Shown one piece after another: positions 10,384-22,423 of a DNA stretch of 64,000 nucleotides. Both the position numbers and the translations under genes were made by a program. The notes beneath the pieces are model-generated. The model was not told where the DNA came from and did not search any database. It was given only the letters and a program-made list of their open reading frames with translations. The first letter of the stretch is position 1. Each line of letters opens with the position of its first letter. Source of the DNA: Auanema rhodensis (taxonomy: Eukaryota; Nematoda; Chromadorea; Rhabditida; Rhabditidae); assembly GCA_964057225.1 (NCBI GenBank), contig OZ059895.1, positions 22,206,688-22,270,687 of the forward strand, given 5' to 3'.

Positions 10384-11087
10384 TCTAAAAACACATTTTT
10401 GTTGATATAGGTGGATGGTAACCATGACTTTGAAATTTACGTGAACTTCAATTTATGCTAATTAAGTGTACACATGATGTGCACTTGGTATGTAACTCGC
10501 TTCACGTGAAAGATGAAGAGATGCGGTTTTCAAAATTAGATTCCCCATTTTCATATTAGTCTAAAAACAAATTTTTATTGATATTGGTGCATGGTAACCA
10601 TGACTTTGAAATTTACGTGAACTTTAATTAATGCTAATTAAGTGTACACATGATGTGCACTTGGTATGTAACTCGCTTTACGTCAAAGATAAAGAGATGC
10701 GGTTTTCAAAATTAGATTCCCCATGTCCATATTAGTCTAAAAACAAATTTTTATTAATATTGGTGCATGGTAACCATGACTTTGAAATTTACGTGAACTT
10801 TAATTTATGCTAATTAAGTGTACACATGATATGCACTTGGTATGTAACTCGCTTCACGTGAAAGATGAAGAGATGCGGTTTTCAAAATTAGATTCCCCAT
10901 TTTCATATTAGTCTAAAAACAAATTTTTATTGATATTGGTGCATGGTAACCATGACTTTGAAATTTACGTGAACTTTAATTTATGCTTATTAAGTGTACA
11001 CGTGATGTGCACTTGGTATGTAACTCGCTTCACGTGAAAGATGAAGAGATGCGCTTTTCGAAATTAGATTCCCCATGTCCATATTAG
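10384..11087 (+). repeat. 704-bp tetramer higher-order repeat, copy 4
   Basis: Fourth full tetramer; copy 3 is 9,328-10,031. Together with the following block to 11,986 it repeats 7,041-8,643 at offset 3,343, so tetramer and six-monomer block were copied together. Confidence 0.84.
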
Positions 11088-11986
11088 TCTAAAAACACAT
11101 TTTTGTTGATATAGGTGGATGGTAACCATGACTTTGAAATTTACGTGAACTTCAATTTATGCTAATTAAGTGTACACATGATGTGCACTTGGTATGTAAC
11201 TCGCTTCAAGTCAAAGATAAAGAGATGCGGTTTTCAAAATCAGATTCCCTATGTCCATATTAGTCTAAAAACAAATTTTTATTGATATTGGTGAATGGTA
11301 ACCATGACTTTGAAATTTACGTGAACTTTAATTTATGCTAATTAAGTGTACACATGATGTGCACTTGGTATGTAACTCGCTTCACGTGAAAGATAAAGAG
11401 ATGCGGTTTTCAAAATAGATTCCCCATTTCCATATTAGTCTAAAAACAAATTTTTATTGATATTGGTGCATGGTAACCATGACTTTGAAATTTACGTGAA
11501 CTTCAATTTATGCTAATTAAGTGTACACGTGATGTGCACTTGGTATGTAACTCGCTTCACGTGAAAGATGAAGAGATGCGGTTTTCAAAATTAGATTCCC
11601 CATGTCCATATTAGTCTAAAAACAAATTTTTATTGATATTGGTGCATGGTAACCATGACTTTGAAATTTACGTGAACTTCAATTTATGCTAATTAAGTGT
11701 ACACGTGATGTGCACTTGGTATGTAACTCGCTTCAAGTCAAAGATAAAGAGATGCGGTTTTCAAAATCAGATTCCCTATGTCCATATTAGTCTAAAAACA
11801 AATTTTTATTAATATTGGTGAATGGTAACCATGACTTTGAAATTTACGTGAACTTTAATTTATGCTAATTAAGTGTACACATGATGTGCACTTGGTATGT
11901 AACTCGCTTCACGTCAAAGATAAAGAGATGCGGTTTTCAAAATTAGATTCCCCATGTCCATACTAGTCTAAAAACAAATTTTTATT
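11088..11986 (+). repeat. Six-monomer block, truncated copy 2
   Basis: Matches 7,745-8,643 through the second CAAGTC/AATCAG monomer and the CATACTAGTCTAA junction. It then switches to TTGATATTGG with CTTTACGTC instead of TTAATATTGG with CTTATTAAG, joining a copy of 5,457-6,465. Confidence 0.8.
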
Positions 11987-12975
11987 GATATTGGTGCATG
12001 GTAACCATGACTTTGAAATTTACGTGAACTTTAATTTATGCTAATTAAGTGTACACATGATGTGCACTTGGTATGTAACTCGCTTTACGTCAAAGATAAA
12101 GAGATGCGGTTTTCAAAATTAGATTCCCCATGTCCATATTAGTCTAAAAACAAATTTTTATTAATATTGGTGCATGGTAACCATGACTTTGAAATTTACG
12201 TGAACTTTAATTTATGCTAATTAAGTGTACACATGATATGCACTTGGTATGTAACTCGCTTCACGTGAAAGATGAAGAGATGCGGTTTTCAAAATTAGAT
12301 TCCCCATTTCCATATTAGTCTAAAAACAAATTTTTATTGATATTGGTGCATGGTAACCATGACTTTGAAATTTACGTGAACTTTAATTTATGCTTATTAA
12401 GTGTACACGTGATGTGCACTTGGTATGTAACTCGCTTCACGTGAAAGATGAAGAGATGCGCTTTTCGAAATTAGATTCCCCATGTCCATATTAGTCTAAA
12501 AACACATTTTTGTTGATATAGGTGGATGGTAACCATGACTTTGAAATTTACGTGAACTTCAATTTATGCTAATTAAGTGTACACGTGATGTGCACTTGGT
12601 ATGTAACTCGCTTCACGTGAAAGATGAAGAGATGCGGTTTTCAAAATTAGATTCCCCATGTCCATATTAGTCTAAAAACAAATTTTTATTAATATTGCTG
12701 CATGGTAACCATGACTTTGAAATTTACGTGAACTTTAATTTATGCTAATTAAGTGTACACATGATATGCACTTGGTATGTAACTCGCTTCACGTGAAAGA
12801 TAAAGAGATGCGGTTTTCAAAATTAGATTCCCCATGTCCATACTAGTCTAAAAACAAATTTTTATTAATATTGGTGCATGGTAACCATGACTTTGAAATT
12901 TACGTGAACTTTAATTTATGCTTATTAAGTGTACACGTGATGTGCACTTGGTATGTAACTCGCTTCACGTGAAAG
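11967..12975 (+). repeat. 1.0-kb copy of 5,457-6,465
   Basis: Offset 6,510 (37 monomers minus two). Shared order: CTTTACGTC monomer, CATGATATGC monomer ending ATTTCC, GCGCTTTTCG monomer, CACATTTTTGTTG monomer with CACGTGATG, then CATGATATGC with CATACTAG. Differences include ATATTGCTGC (12,695) against ATATTGGTGC and TTAATATT against TCAATATT. It breaks where GATAAAGAG replaces GATGAAGAGATGCGC. Confidence 0.75.
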
Positions 12976-13550
12976 ATAAAGAGATGCGGTTTTCAAAATT
13001 AGATTCCCCATGTTCATATTAGTCTAAAAACACATTTTTGTTGATATAGGTGGATGGTAACCATGACTTTGAAATTTACGTGAACTTCAATTTATGCTAA
13101 TTAAGTGTACACATGATGTGCACTTGGTATGTAACTCGCTTCACGTGAAAGATGAAGAGATGCGGTTTTCAAAATTAGATTCCCCATTTTCATATTAGTC
13201 TAAAAACAAATTTTTATTGATATTGGTGCATGGTAACCATGACTTTGAAATTTACGTGAACTTTAATTAATGCTAATTAAGTGTACACATGATGTGCACT
13301 TGGTATGTAACTCGCTTTACGTCAAAGATAAAGAGATGCGGTTTTCAAAATTAGATTCCCCATGTCCATATTAGTCTAAAAACAAATTTTTATTAATATT
13401 GGTGCATGGTAACCATGACTTTGAAATTTACGTGAACTTTAATTTATGCTTATTAAGTGTACACGTGATGTGCACTTGGTATGTAACTCGCTTCACGTGA
13501 AAGATGAAGAGATGCGCTTTTCGAAATTAGATTCCCCATGTCCATATTAG

Positions 13551-14723
13551 TCTAAAAACACATTTTTGTTGATATAGGTGGATGGTAACCATGACTTTGA
13601 AATTTACGTGAACTTCAATTTATGCTAATTAAGTGTACACATGATGTGCACTTGGTATGTAACTCGCTTCAAGTCAAAGATAAAGAGATGCGGTTTTCAA
13701 AATCAGATTCCCTATGTCCATATTAGTCTAAAAACAAATTTTTATTGATATTGGTGAATGGTAACCATGACTTTGAAATTTACGTGAACTTTAATTTATG
13801 CTAATTAAGTGTACACATGATGTGCACTTGGTATGTAACTCGCTTCACGTGAAAGATAAAGAGATGCGGTTTTCAAAATAGATTCCCCATTTCCATATTA
13901 GTCTAAAAACAAATTTTTATTGATATTGGTGCATGGTAACCATGACTTTGAAATTTACGTGAACTTCAATTTATGCTAATTAAGTGTACACGTGATGTGC
14001 ACTTGGTATGTAACTCGCTTCACGTGAAAGATGAAGAGATGCGGTTTTCAAAATTAGATTCCCCATGTCCATATTAGTCTAAAAACAAATTTTTATTGAT
14101 ATTGGTGCATGGTAACCATGACTTTGAAATTTACGTGAACTTCAATTTATGCTAATTAAGTGTACACGTGATGTGCACTTGGTATGTAACTCGCTTCAAG
14201 TCAAAGATAAAGAGATGCGGTTTTCAAAATCAGATTCCCTATGTCCATATTAGTCTAAAAACAAATTTTTATTAATATTGGTGAATGGTAACCATGACTT
14301 TGAAATTTACGTGAACTTTAATTTATGCTAATTAAGTGTACACATGATGTGCACTTGGTATGTAACTCGCTTCACGTCAAAGATAAAGAGATGCGGTTTT
14401 CAAAATTAGATTCCCCATGTCCATACTAGTCTAAAAACAAATTTTTATTAATATTGGTGCATGGTAACCATGACTTTGAAATTTACGTGAACTTTAATTT
14501 ATGCTTATTAAGTGTACACGTGATGTGCACTTGGTATGTAACTCGCTTCACGTGAAAGATGAAGAGATGCGGTTTTCAAAATTAGATTCCCCATGTCCAT
14601 ATTAGTCTAAAAACACATTTTTGTTGATATAGGTGGATGGTAACCATGACTTTGAAATTTACGTGAACTTCAATTTATGCTAATTAAGTGTACACATGAT
14701 GTGCACTTGGTATGTAACTCGCT
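13551..14723 (+). repeat. Six-monomer block, copy 3
   Basis: Matches 7,745-8,917 at offset 5,806, including the 175-bp monomer (CAAAATAG at 13,874), CATACTAG (14,424) and the next CACATTTTTGTTG monomer at 14,606. Visible differences are GATGAAG for GATAAAG near 14,559 and GTCC for GTTC near 14,597. The match ends where CTTCAAGTC replaces CTTCACGTG. Confidence 0.8.
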
Positions 14724-15611
14724 TCAAGTCAAAGATAAAGAGATGCGGTTTTCAAAATCAGATTCCCTATGTCCATATTAGTCTAAAAACAAATTTTTAT
14801 TAATATTGGTGAATGGTAACCATGACTTTGAAATTTACGTGAACTTTAATTTATGCTAATTAAGTGTACACATGATGTGCACTTGGTATGTAACTCGCTT
14901 CACGTGAAAGATAAAGAGATGCGGTTCTCAAAATAGATTCCCCATTTCCATATTAGTCTAAAAACAAATTTTTATTGATATTGGTGCATGGCAACCATGA
15001 CTTTAAAATTTACGTGAACTTAAATTTATGCTAATTAAGTGTACACATGATGTGCACTTGGTATGTAACTCGCTTCACGTCAAAGATAAAGAGATGCGGT
15101 TTTCAAAATTAGATTCCCCATTTCCATATTAGTCTAAAAACAAATTTTTATTAATATTGGTGCATGGTAACCATGACTTTGAAATTTACGTGAACTTTAA
15201 TTTATGCTAATTAAGTGTACACATGATATGCACTTGGTATGTATCTCGCTTCACGTGAAAGATAAAGAGATGCGGTTTTCAAAATAGATTCCCCATTTCC
15301 ATATTAGTCTAAAAACAAATTTTTATTGATATTGGTGCATGGCAACCATGACTTTAAAATTTACGTGAACTTTAATTTATGCTTATTAAGTGTACACGTG
15401 ATGTGCACTTGGTATGTAACTCGCTTCACGTGAAAGATAAAGAGATGCGGTTTTCAAAATTAGATTCCTCATGTCCATATTAGTCTAAAAACGAATTTTT
15501 ATTGATATTGGTGCATGGTAACCATGACTTTGAAATTTACGTGAACTTTAATTTATGCTAATTGAATGTACACGTGATGTGCACTTGGTATGTAAGTCGC
15601 TTCACGTAAAA
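14724..15611 (+). repeat. Mixed monomers between higher-order zones
   Basis: About five monomers, two of them 175 bp (CAAAATAG at 14,929 and 15,280). The GGCAACC/CTTTAAAATT type first becomes common here. Private changes include GGTTCTCAAAATAG (14,925, seen again only at 63,515), GTATCTCGC (15,241) and GTAAGTCGC (15,593). No other sequence is seen. Confidence 0.7.
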
Positions 15612-17083
15612 GATAAAGAGATGCGGTTTTCAAAATTAGATTCCCCATGTCCATATTAGTCTAAAAACAAATTTTTATTGATATTGGTGCATGGTAACCA
15701 TGACTTTGAAATTTACGTGAACTTTAATTTATGCTAATTGAATGTACACGTGATGTGCACTTGGTATGTAACTCGCTTCACGTGAAAGATGAAGAGATGC
15801 GGTTTTCAAAATTAGATTCCCCATGTCCAAATTAGTCTAAAAACAAATTTTTATTAATATTGGTGCATGGTAACCATGACTTTGAAATTTACGTGAACTT
15901 CAATTTATGCTAATTAAGTGTACACATGATGTGCACTTGGTATGTAACTCGCTTCAAGTCAAAGATAAAGAGATGCGGTTTTCAAAATCAGATTCCCTAT
16001 GTCCATATTAGTCTAAAAACAAATTTTTATTAATATTGGTGAATGGTAACCATGACTTTGAAATTTACGTGAACTTTAATTTATGCTAATTAAGTGTACA
16101 CATGATGTGCACTTGGTATGTAACTCGCTTCACGTGAAAGATAAAGAGATGCGGTTTTCAAAATAGATTCCCCATTTCCATATTAGTCTAAAAACAAATT
16201 TTTATTGATATTGGTGCATGGCAACCATGACTTTAAAATTTACGTGAACCTTAATTTATGCTAATTAAGTGTACACATGTTGTGCACTTGGTATGTAACT
16301 CGCTTTACGTCAAAGATAAAGAGATGCGGTTTTCAAAATTAGATTCCCCATGTCCATATTAGTCTAAAAACAAATTTTTATTGATATTGGTGCATGGTAA
16401 CCATGACTTTGAAATTTACGTGAACTTTAATTTATGCTAATTGAATGTACACGTGATGTGCACTTGGTATGTAACTCGCTTCACGTGAAAGATGAAGAGA
16501 TGCGGTTTTCAAAATTAGATTCCCCATGTCCATATTAGTCTAAAAACAAATTTTTATTAATATTGGTGCATGGTAACCATGACTTTGAAATTTACGTGAA
16601 CTTCAATTTATGCTAATTAAGTGTACACATGATGTGCACTTGGTATGTAACTCGCTTCAAGTCAAAGATAAAGAGATGCGGTTTTCAAAATCAGATTCCC
16701 TATGTCCATATTAGTCTAAAAACAAATTTTTATTAATATTGGTGAATGGTAACCATGACTTTGAAATTTACGTGAACTTTAATTTATGCTAATTAAGTGT
16801 ACACATGATGTGCACTTGGTATGTAACTCGCTTCACGTGAAAGATAAAGAGATGCGGTTTTTAAAATAGATTCCCCATTTCCATATTAGTCTAAAAACAA
16901 ATTTTTATTGATATTGGTGCATGGCAACCATGACTTTAAAATTTACGTGAACCTTAATTTATGCTAATTAAGTGTACACATGTTGTGCACTTGGTATGTA
17001 ACTCGCTTTACGTCAAAGATAAAGAGATGCGGTTTTTAAAATTAGATTCCCCATGTCCATATTAGTCTAAAAACAAATTTTTA
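15612..17083 (+). repeat. 703-bp tandem duplication (four monomers)
   Basis: 15,612-16,380 matches 16,315-17,083 at offset 703 (four monomers, one of 175 bp). Shared rare markers: CTAATTGAATG, GTGAACCTTAATT (16,246 and 16,949), CACATGTTGTGC and two CAAAATAG/TAAAATAG deletions (16,159; 16,862). Differences: CCAAATTAG (15,828) against CCATATTAG, and TTTTTAAAAT in copy 2 against TTTTCAAAAT. Confidence 0.82.
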
Positions 17084-17131
17084 TTAATATTGGTGCATGG
17101 TAACCATGACTTTGAAATTTACGTGAACTTT

Positions 17132-19090
17132 AATTTATGCTAATTAAGTGTACACATGATGTGCGCTTGGTATGTAACTCGCTTCACGTGAAAGATAAAG
17201 AGATGCGGTTTTCAAAATTAGATTCCCCATTTCCATGTTAGTCTAAAAACAAATTTTTATTGATATTGGTGCATGGCAACCATGACTTTAAAATTTACGT
17301 TAACTTAAATTTATGCTAATTAAGTGTACACATGATGTGCACTTGGTATGTAACTCGCTTCACGTCAAAGATAAAGAGATGCGGTTTTCAAAATTAGATT
17401 CCCCATGTCCATACTAGTCTAAAAACAAATTTTTATTAATATTGGTGCATGGTAACCATGACTTTGAAATTTACGTGAACTTTAATTTATGCTTATTAAG
17501 TGTACACGTGATGTGCACTTGGTATGTAACTCGCTTCACGTGAAAGATAAAGAGATGCGGTTTTCAAAATTAGATTCCCCATGTCCATATTAGTCTAAAA
17601 ACAAATTTTTATTGATATTGGTGCATGGTAACCATGACTTTGAAATTTACGTGAACTTCAATTTATGCTAATTAAGTGTACACGTGATGTGCACTTGGTA
17701 TGTAACTCGCTTCACGTGAAAGATGAAGAGATGCGGTTTTCAAAATCAGATTCCCTATGTCCATATTAGTCTAAAAACAAATTTTTATTAATATTGGTGA
17801 ATGGTAACCATGACTTTGAAATTTACGTGAACTTTAATTTATGCTAATTAAGTGTACACGTGATGTGCACTTGGTATGTAACTCGCTTCACGTGAAAGAT
17901 GAAGAGATGCGGTTTTCAAAATTAGATTCCCCATGTCCATATTAGTCTAAAAACAAATTTTTATTGATATTGGTGCATGGTAACCATGACTTTGAAATTT
18001 ACGTGAACTTCAATTTATGCTAATTAAGTGTACACATGATGTGCGCTTGGTATGTAACTCGCTTCACGTGAAAGATAAAGAGATGCGGTTTTCAAAATTA
18101 GATTCCCCATTTCCATGTTAGTCTGAAAACAAATTTTTATTGATATTGGTGCATGGCAACCATGACTTTAAAATTTACGTTAACTTAAATTTATGCTAAT
18201 TAAGTGTACACATGATGTGCACTTGGTATGTAACTCGCTTCACGTCAAAGATAAAGAGATGCAGTTTTCAAAATTAGATTCCCCATGTCCATACTAGGAT
18301 AAAAACAAATTTTTATTAATATTGGTGCATGGTAACCATGACTTTGAAATTTACGTGAACTTTAATTTATGCTTATTAAGTGTACACGTGATGTGCACTT
18401 GGTATGTAACTCGCTTCACGTGAAAGATGAAGAGATGCGGTTTTCAAAATTAGATTCCCCATGTCCATATTAGTCTAAAAACAAATTTTTATTGATATTG
18501 GTGCATGGTAACCATGACTTTGAAATTTACGTGAACTTCAATTTATGCTAATTAAGTGTACACGTGATGTGCACTTGGTATGTAACTCGCTTCACGTGAA
18601 AGATGAAGAGATGCGGTTTTCAAAATCAGATTCCCTATGTCCATATTAGTCTAAAAACAAATTTTTATTAATATTGGTGAATGGTAACCATGACTTTGAA
18701 ATTTACGTGAACTTTAATTTATGCTAATTAAGTGTACACGTGATGTGCACTAGGTATGTAACTCGCTTCACGTGAAAGATGAAGAGATGCGGTTTTCAAA
18801 ATAGATTCCCCATTTCCATATTAGTCTAAAAACAAATTTTTATTGATATTGGTGCATGGCAACCATGACTTTGAAATTTACGTGAACTTCAATTTATGCT
18901 AATTAAGTGTACACATGATGTGCGCTTGGTATGTAACCCGCTTCACGTGAAAGATAAAGAGATGCGGTTTTCAAAATTAGATTCCCCATTTCCATGTTAG
19001 TCTGAAAACAAATTTTTATTGATATTGGTGCATGGCAACCATGACTTTAAAATTTACGTTAACTTAAATTTATGCTAATTAAGTGTACAC
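17132..19090 (+). repeat. 880-bp pentamer higher-order repeat, just over two copies
   Basis: 17,132-18,211 matches 18,012-19,090 at offset 880 (879 after a deletion at 18,797). Shared order: TGCGCTTGG monomer ending CCATGTTAG, GTTAACTTAAATT monomer with CACGTCAAAG, CATACTAG monomer with CTTATTAAG, CTTCAATTT monomer, AATCAGATTCCC monomer. Second-copy changes: TCTGAAAAC (18,122), GCAGTTTTC (18,261), CTAGGATAA (18,295), CACTAGGTATG (18,749). Confidence 0.82.
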
Positions 19091-19470
19091 GTGATGTGCA
19101 CTTGGTATGTAACTCGCTTCACGTGAAAGATGAAGAGATGCGGTTTTCAAAATCAGATTCCCTATGTCCATATTAGTCTAAAAACAAATTTTTATTAATA
19201 TTGGTGAATGGTAACCATGACTTTGAAATTTACGTGAACTTTAATTTATGCTAATTAAGTGTACACATGATGTGCACTTGGTATGTAACTCGCTTCACGT
19301 GAAAGATAAAGAGATGCGGTTTTCAAAATAGATTCCCCATTTCCATATTAGTCTAAAAACAAATTTTTATTAATATTGGTGCATGGTAACCATGACTTTG
19401 AAATTTACGTGAACTTTAATTTATGCTAATTAAGTGTACACATGATGTGCACTTGGTATGTAACTCGCTT
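18126..19470 (+). repeat. 1.34-kb segment duplicated at 20,415-21,759
   Basis: Offset 2,289 (13 monomers plus one). Diagnostic markers kept in both: GTAACCCGC (18,933; 21,222), TCTGAAAAC, GGCAACC followed by CTTTGAAATT, AATCAGATTCCC, and 175-bp monomers at 18,797/21,086 and 19,324/21,613. The match ends at CTTCACGTC against CTTTACGTC. Confidence 0.82.
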
Positions 19471-21148
19471 CACGTCAAAGATAAAGACATGCGGTTTTCA
19501 AAATTAGATTCCCCATGTCCATATTAGTCTAAAAACAAATTTTTATTAATATTGGTGCATGGTAACCATGACTTTGAAATTTACGTGAACTTTAATTTAT
19601 GCTAATTAAGTGTACACATGATGTGCACTTGGTATGTAACTCGCTTCACGTGAAAGATGAAGAGATGCGGTTTTCAAAAAAATTAGATTCCTCATGTCCA
19701 TATTAGTCTAAAAACGATTTTTTATTGATATTGGTGCATGGTAACCATGACTTTGAAATTTACGTGAACTTTAATTTATGCTTATTAAGTGTACACGTGA
19801 TGTGCACTTGGTATGTAACTCGCTTCACGTGAAAGATAAAGGGATGCGGTTTTCAAAATTAGATTCTTCATTTCCATATTAGTCTAAAAACAAATTTTTA
19901 TTGATATTGGTGCATGGTAACCATGACTTTGAAATTTACGTGAACTTTAATTTATGCTAATTAAGTGTACACATGATGTGCACTTGGTATGTAACTCGCT
20001 TCACGTGAAAGATAAAGGGATGCGGTTTTCAAAATTAGATTCCCCATGTCCATATTAGTCTAAAAACAAATTTTTATTGATATTGGTGCATGGTAACCAT
20101 GACTTTGAAATTTACGTGAACTTTAATTTATGCTAATTAAGTGTACACATGATGTGCACTTGGTATGTAACTCGCTTCACATGAAAGATGAAGAGATGCG
20201 GTTTTCAAAATTAGATTCCCTATGTCCATATTAGTCTAAAAACAAATTTTTATTAATATTGGTGAATGGTAACCATGACTTTGAAATTTACGTGAACTTT
20301 AATTTATGCTAATTAAGTGTACACGTGATGTGCACTTGGTATGTAACTCGCTTCACGTGAAAGATGAAGAGATGCGGTTTTCAAAATTAGATTCCCCATG
20401 TCCATATTAGTCTAAAAACAAATTTTTATTGATATTGGTGCATGGCAACCATGACTTTAAAATTTACGTTAACTTAAATTTATGCTAATTAAGTGTACAC
20501 ATGATGTGCACTTGGTATGTAACTCGCTTCACGTCAAAGATAAAGAGATGCGGTTTTCAAAATTAGATTCCCCATGTCCATACTAGTCTAAAAACAAATT
20601 TTTATTAATATTGGTGCATGGTAACCATGACTTTGAAATTTACGTGAACTTTAATTTATGCTTATTAAGTGTACACGTGATGTGCACTTGGTATGTAACT
20701 CGCTTCACGTGAAAGATGAAGAGATGCGGTTTTCAAAATTAGATTCCCCATGTCCATATTAGTCTAAAAACAAATTTTTATTGATATTGGTGCATGGTAA
20801 CCATGACTTTGAAATTTACGTGAACTTCAATTTATGCTAATTAAGTGTACACGTGATGTGCACTTGGTATGTAACTCGCTTCACGTGAAAGATGAAGAGA
20901 TGCGGTTTTCAAAATCAGATTCCCTATGTCCATATTAGTCTAAAAACAAATTTTTATTAATATTGGTGAATGGTAACCATGACTTTGAAATTTACGTGAA
21001 CTTTAATTTATGCTAATTAAGTGTACACGTGATGTGCACTTGGTATGTAACTCGCTTCACGTGAAAGATGAAGAGATGCGGTTTTCAAAATAGATTCCCC
21101 ATTTCCATATTAGTCTAAAAACAAATTTTTATTGATATTGGTGCATGG
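19401..21148 (+). repeat. 1.75-kb segment duplicated at 22,042-23,789
   Basis: Offset 2,641 (15 monomers plus one). Shared rare markers: AAAGACATGCGG (19,483; 22,124), a 179-bp monomer (19,675; 22,316), CGATTTTTTATT, ATTCTTCATTTCC, CTTCACATGAAAG (20,175; 22,816) and GTTAACTTAAATT. One visible difference is TTCATAATTAG in the second copy (about 22,494). It overlaps the preceding duplication, so the region was built by successive block copies. Confidence 0.83.
19528..19706 (+). repeat. 179-bp length-variant monomer (first of 14)
   Basis: The A tract at monomer position 149 is A7 instead of A4 (CAAAAAAATTAG), adding three bases. The other thirteen start their tract near 22,316, 26,716, 28,303, 30,242, 31,301, 36,054, 40,280, 46,617, 47,148, 53,132, 59,467, 60,349 and 60,528. 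All but the last have CCTCATG downstream and a CGATTTTTTATT start in the next monomer, a linked haplotype that implies one founder spread by block duplication. Confidence 0.93.
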
Positions 21149-21759
21149 CAACCATGACTTTGAAATTTACGTGAACTTCAATTTATGCTAATTAAGTGTA
21201 CACATGATGTGCGCTTGGTATGTAACCCGCTTCACGTGAAAGATAAAGAGATGCGGTTTTCAAAATTAGATTCCCCATTTCCATGTTAGTCTGAAAACAA
21301 ATTTTTATTGATATTGGTGCATGGCAACCATGACTTTAAAATTTACGTTAACTTAAATTTATGCTAATTAAGTGTACACGTGATGTGCACTTGGTATGTA
21401 ACTCGCTTCACGTGAAAGATGAAGAGATGCGGTTTTCAAAATCAGATTCCCTATGTCCATATTAGTCTAAAAACAAATTTTTATTAATATTGGTGAATGG
21501 TAACCATGACTTTGAAATTTACGTGAACTTTAATTTATGCTAATTAAGTGTACACATGATGTGCACTTGGTATGTAACTCGCTTCACGTGAAAGATAAAG
21601 AGATGCGGTTTTCAAAATAGATTCCCCATTTCCATATTAGTCTAAAAACAAATTTTTATTAATATTGGTGCATGGTAACCATGACTTTGAAATTTACGTG
21701 AACTTTAATTTATGCTAATTAAGTGTACACATGATGTGCACTTGGTATGTAACTCGCTT
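20415..21759 (+). repeat. Second copy of 18,126-19,470, itself partly recopied
   Basis: Besides matching 18,126-19,470, its part 20,502-21,379 recurs at 24,198-25,075 (offset 3,696) with one clear difference (GTAACCCGC against GTAACTCGC), and 21,356-21,937 recurs at 25,404-25,985 (offset 4,048). Confidence 0.8.
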
Positions 21760-22423
21760 TACGTCAAAGATAAAGAGATGCGGTTTTCAAAATTAGATTC
21801 CCCATGTCCATATCAGTCTAAAAACAAATTTTTATTAATATTGGTGCATGGTAACCATGACTTTGAAATTTACGTGAACTTTAATTTATGCTAATTAAGT
21901 GTACACATGATGTGCGCTTGGTATGTAACTCGCTTCATGTTAAAGATAAAGAGATGCGGTTCTTAAAATTAGATTCCCCATTTCCATATTAGTCTAAAAA
22001 CAAATTTTTATTGATATTGGTGCATGGCAACCATGACTTTAAAATTTACGTGAACTTTAATTTATGCTAATTAAGTGTACACATGATGTGCACTTGGTAT
22101 GTAACTCGCTTCACGTCAAAGATAAAGACATGCGGTTTTCAAAATTAGATTCCCCATGTCCATATTAGTCTAAAAACAAATTTTTATTAATATTGGTGCA
22201 TGGTAACCATGACTTTGAAATTTACGTGAACTTTAATTTATGCTAATTAAGTGTACACATGATGTGCACTTGGTATGTAACTCGCTTCACGTGAAAGATG
22301 AAGAGATGCGGTTTTCAAAAAAATTAGATTCCTCATGTCCATATTAGTCTAAAAACGATTTTTTATTGATATTGGTGCATGGTAACCATGACTTTGAAAT
22401 TTACGTGAACTTTAATTTATGCT
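21356..22423 (+). repeat. 1.07-kb segment recopied at 25,404-26,823 with a 352-bp insertion
   Basis: Left part 21,356-21,937 matches 25,404-25,985 (offset 4,048). Right part 21,815-22,423 matches 26,215-26,823 (offset 4,400). Shared rare markers: TATCAGTCT (21,812; 25,860), CATGTTAAAG with GGTTCTTAAAATTAG (21,937; 26,337), AAAGACATG and a 179-bp monomer. The 352-bp jump means the second copy holds two additional monomers, or the first lost two. Confidence 0.82.

Noticed and set aside
19675-19682. A7 tracts as sequencing homopolymer errors
   Set aside because: All 14 are exactly A7 against A4, nearly all with the same linked downstream markers, and they recur within duplicated blocks, so random errors are unlikely. 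The single indel at 55,767 could still be an error.
21712-21894. 60-codon open frame, identical in translation at 25,760-25,942
   Set aside because: It starts at the ATG at monomer position 72 and normally stops at the TAG of TATTAG after 34 codons. Here TATCAG replaces TATTAG, so it reads through into the next unit and stops at the TAA of GCTAATT. The two copies are identical because they lie in one duplicated block. There is no gene structure.
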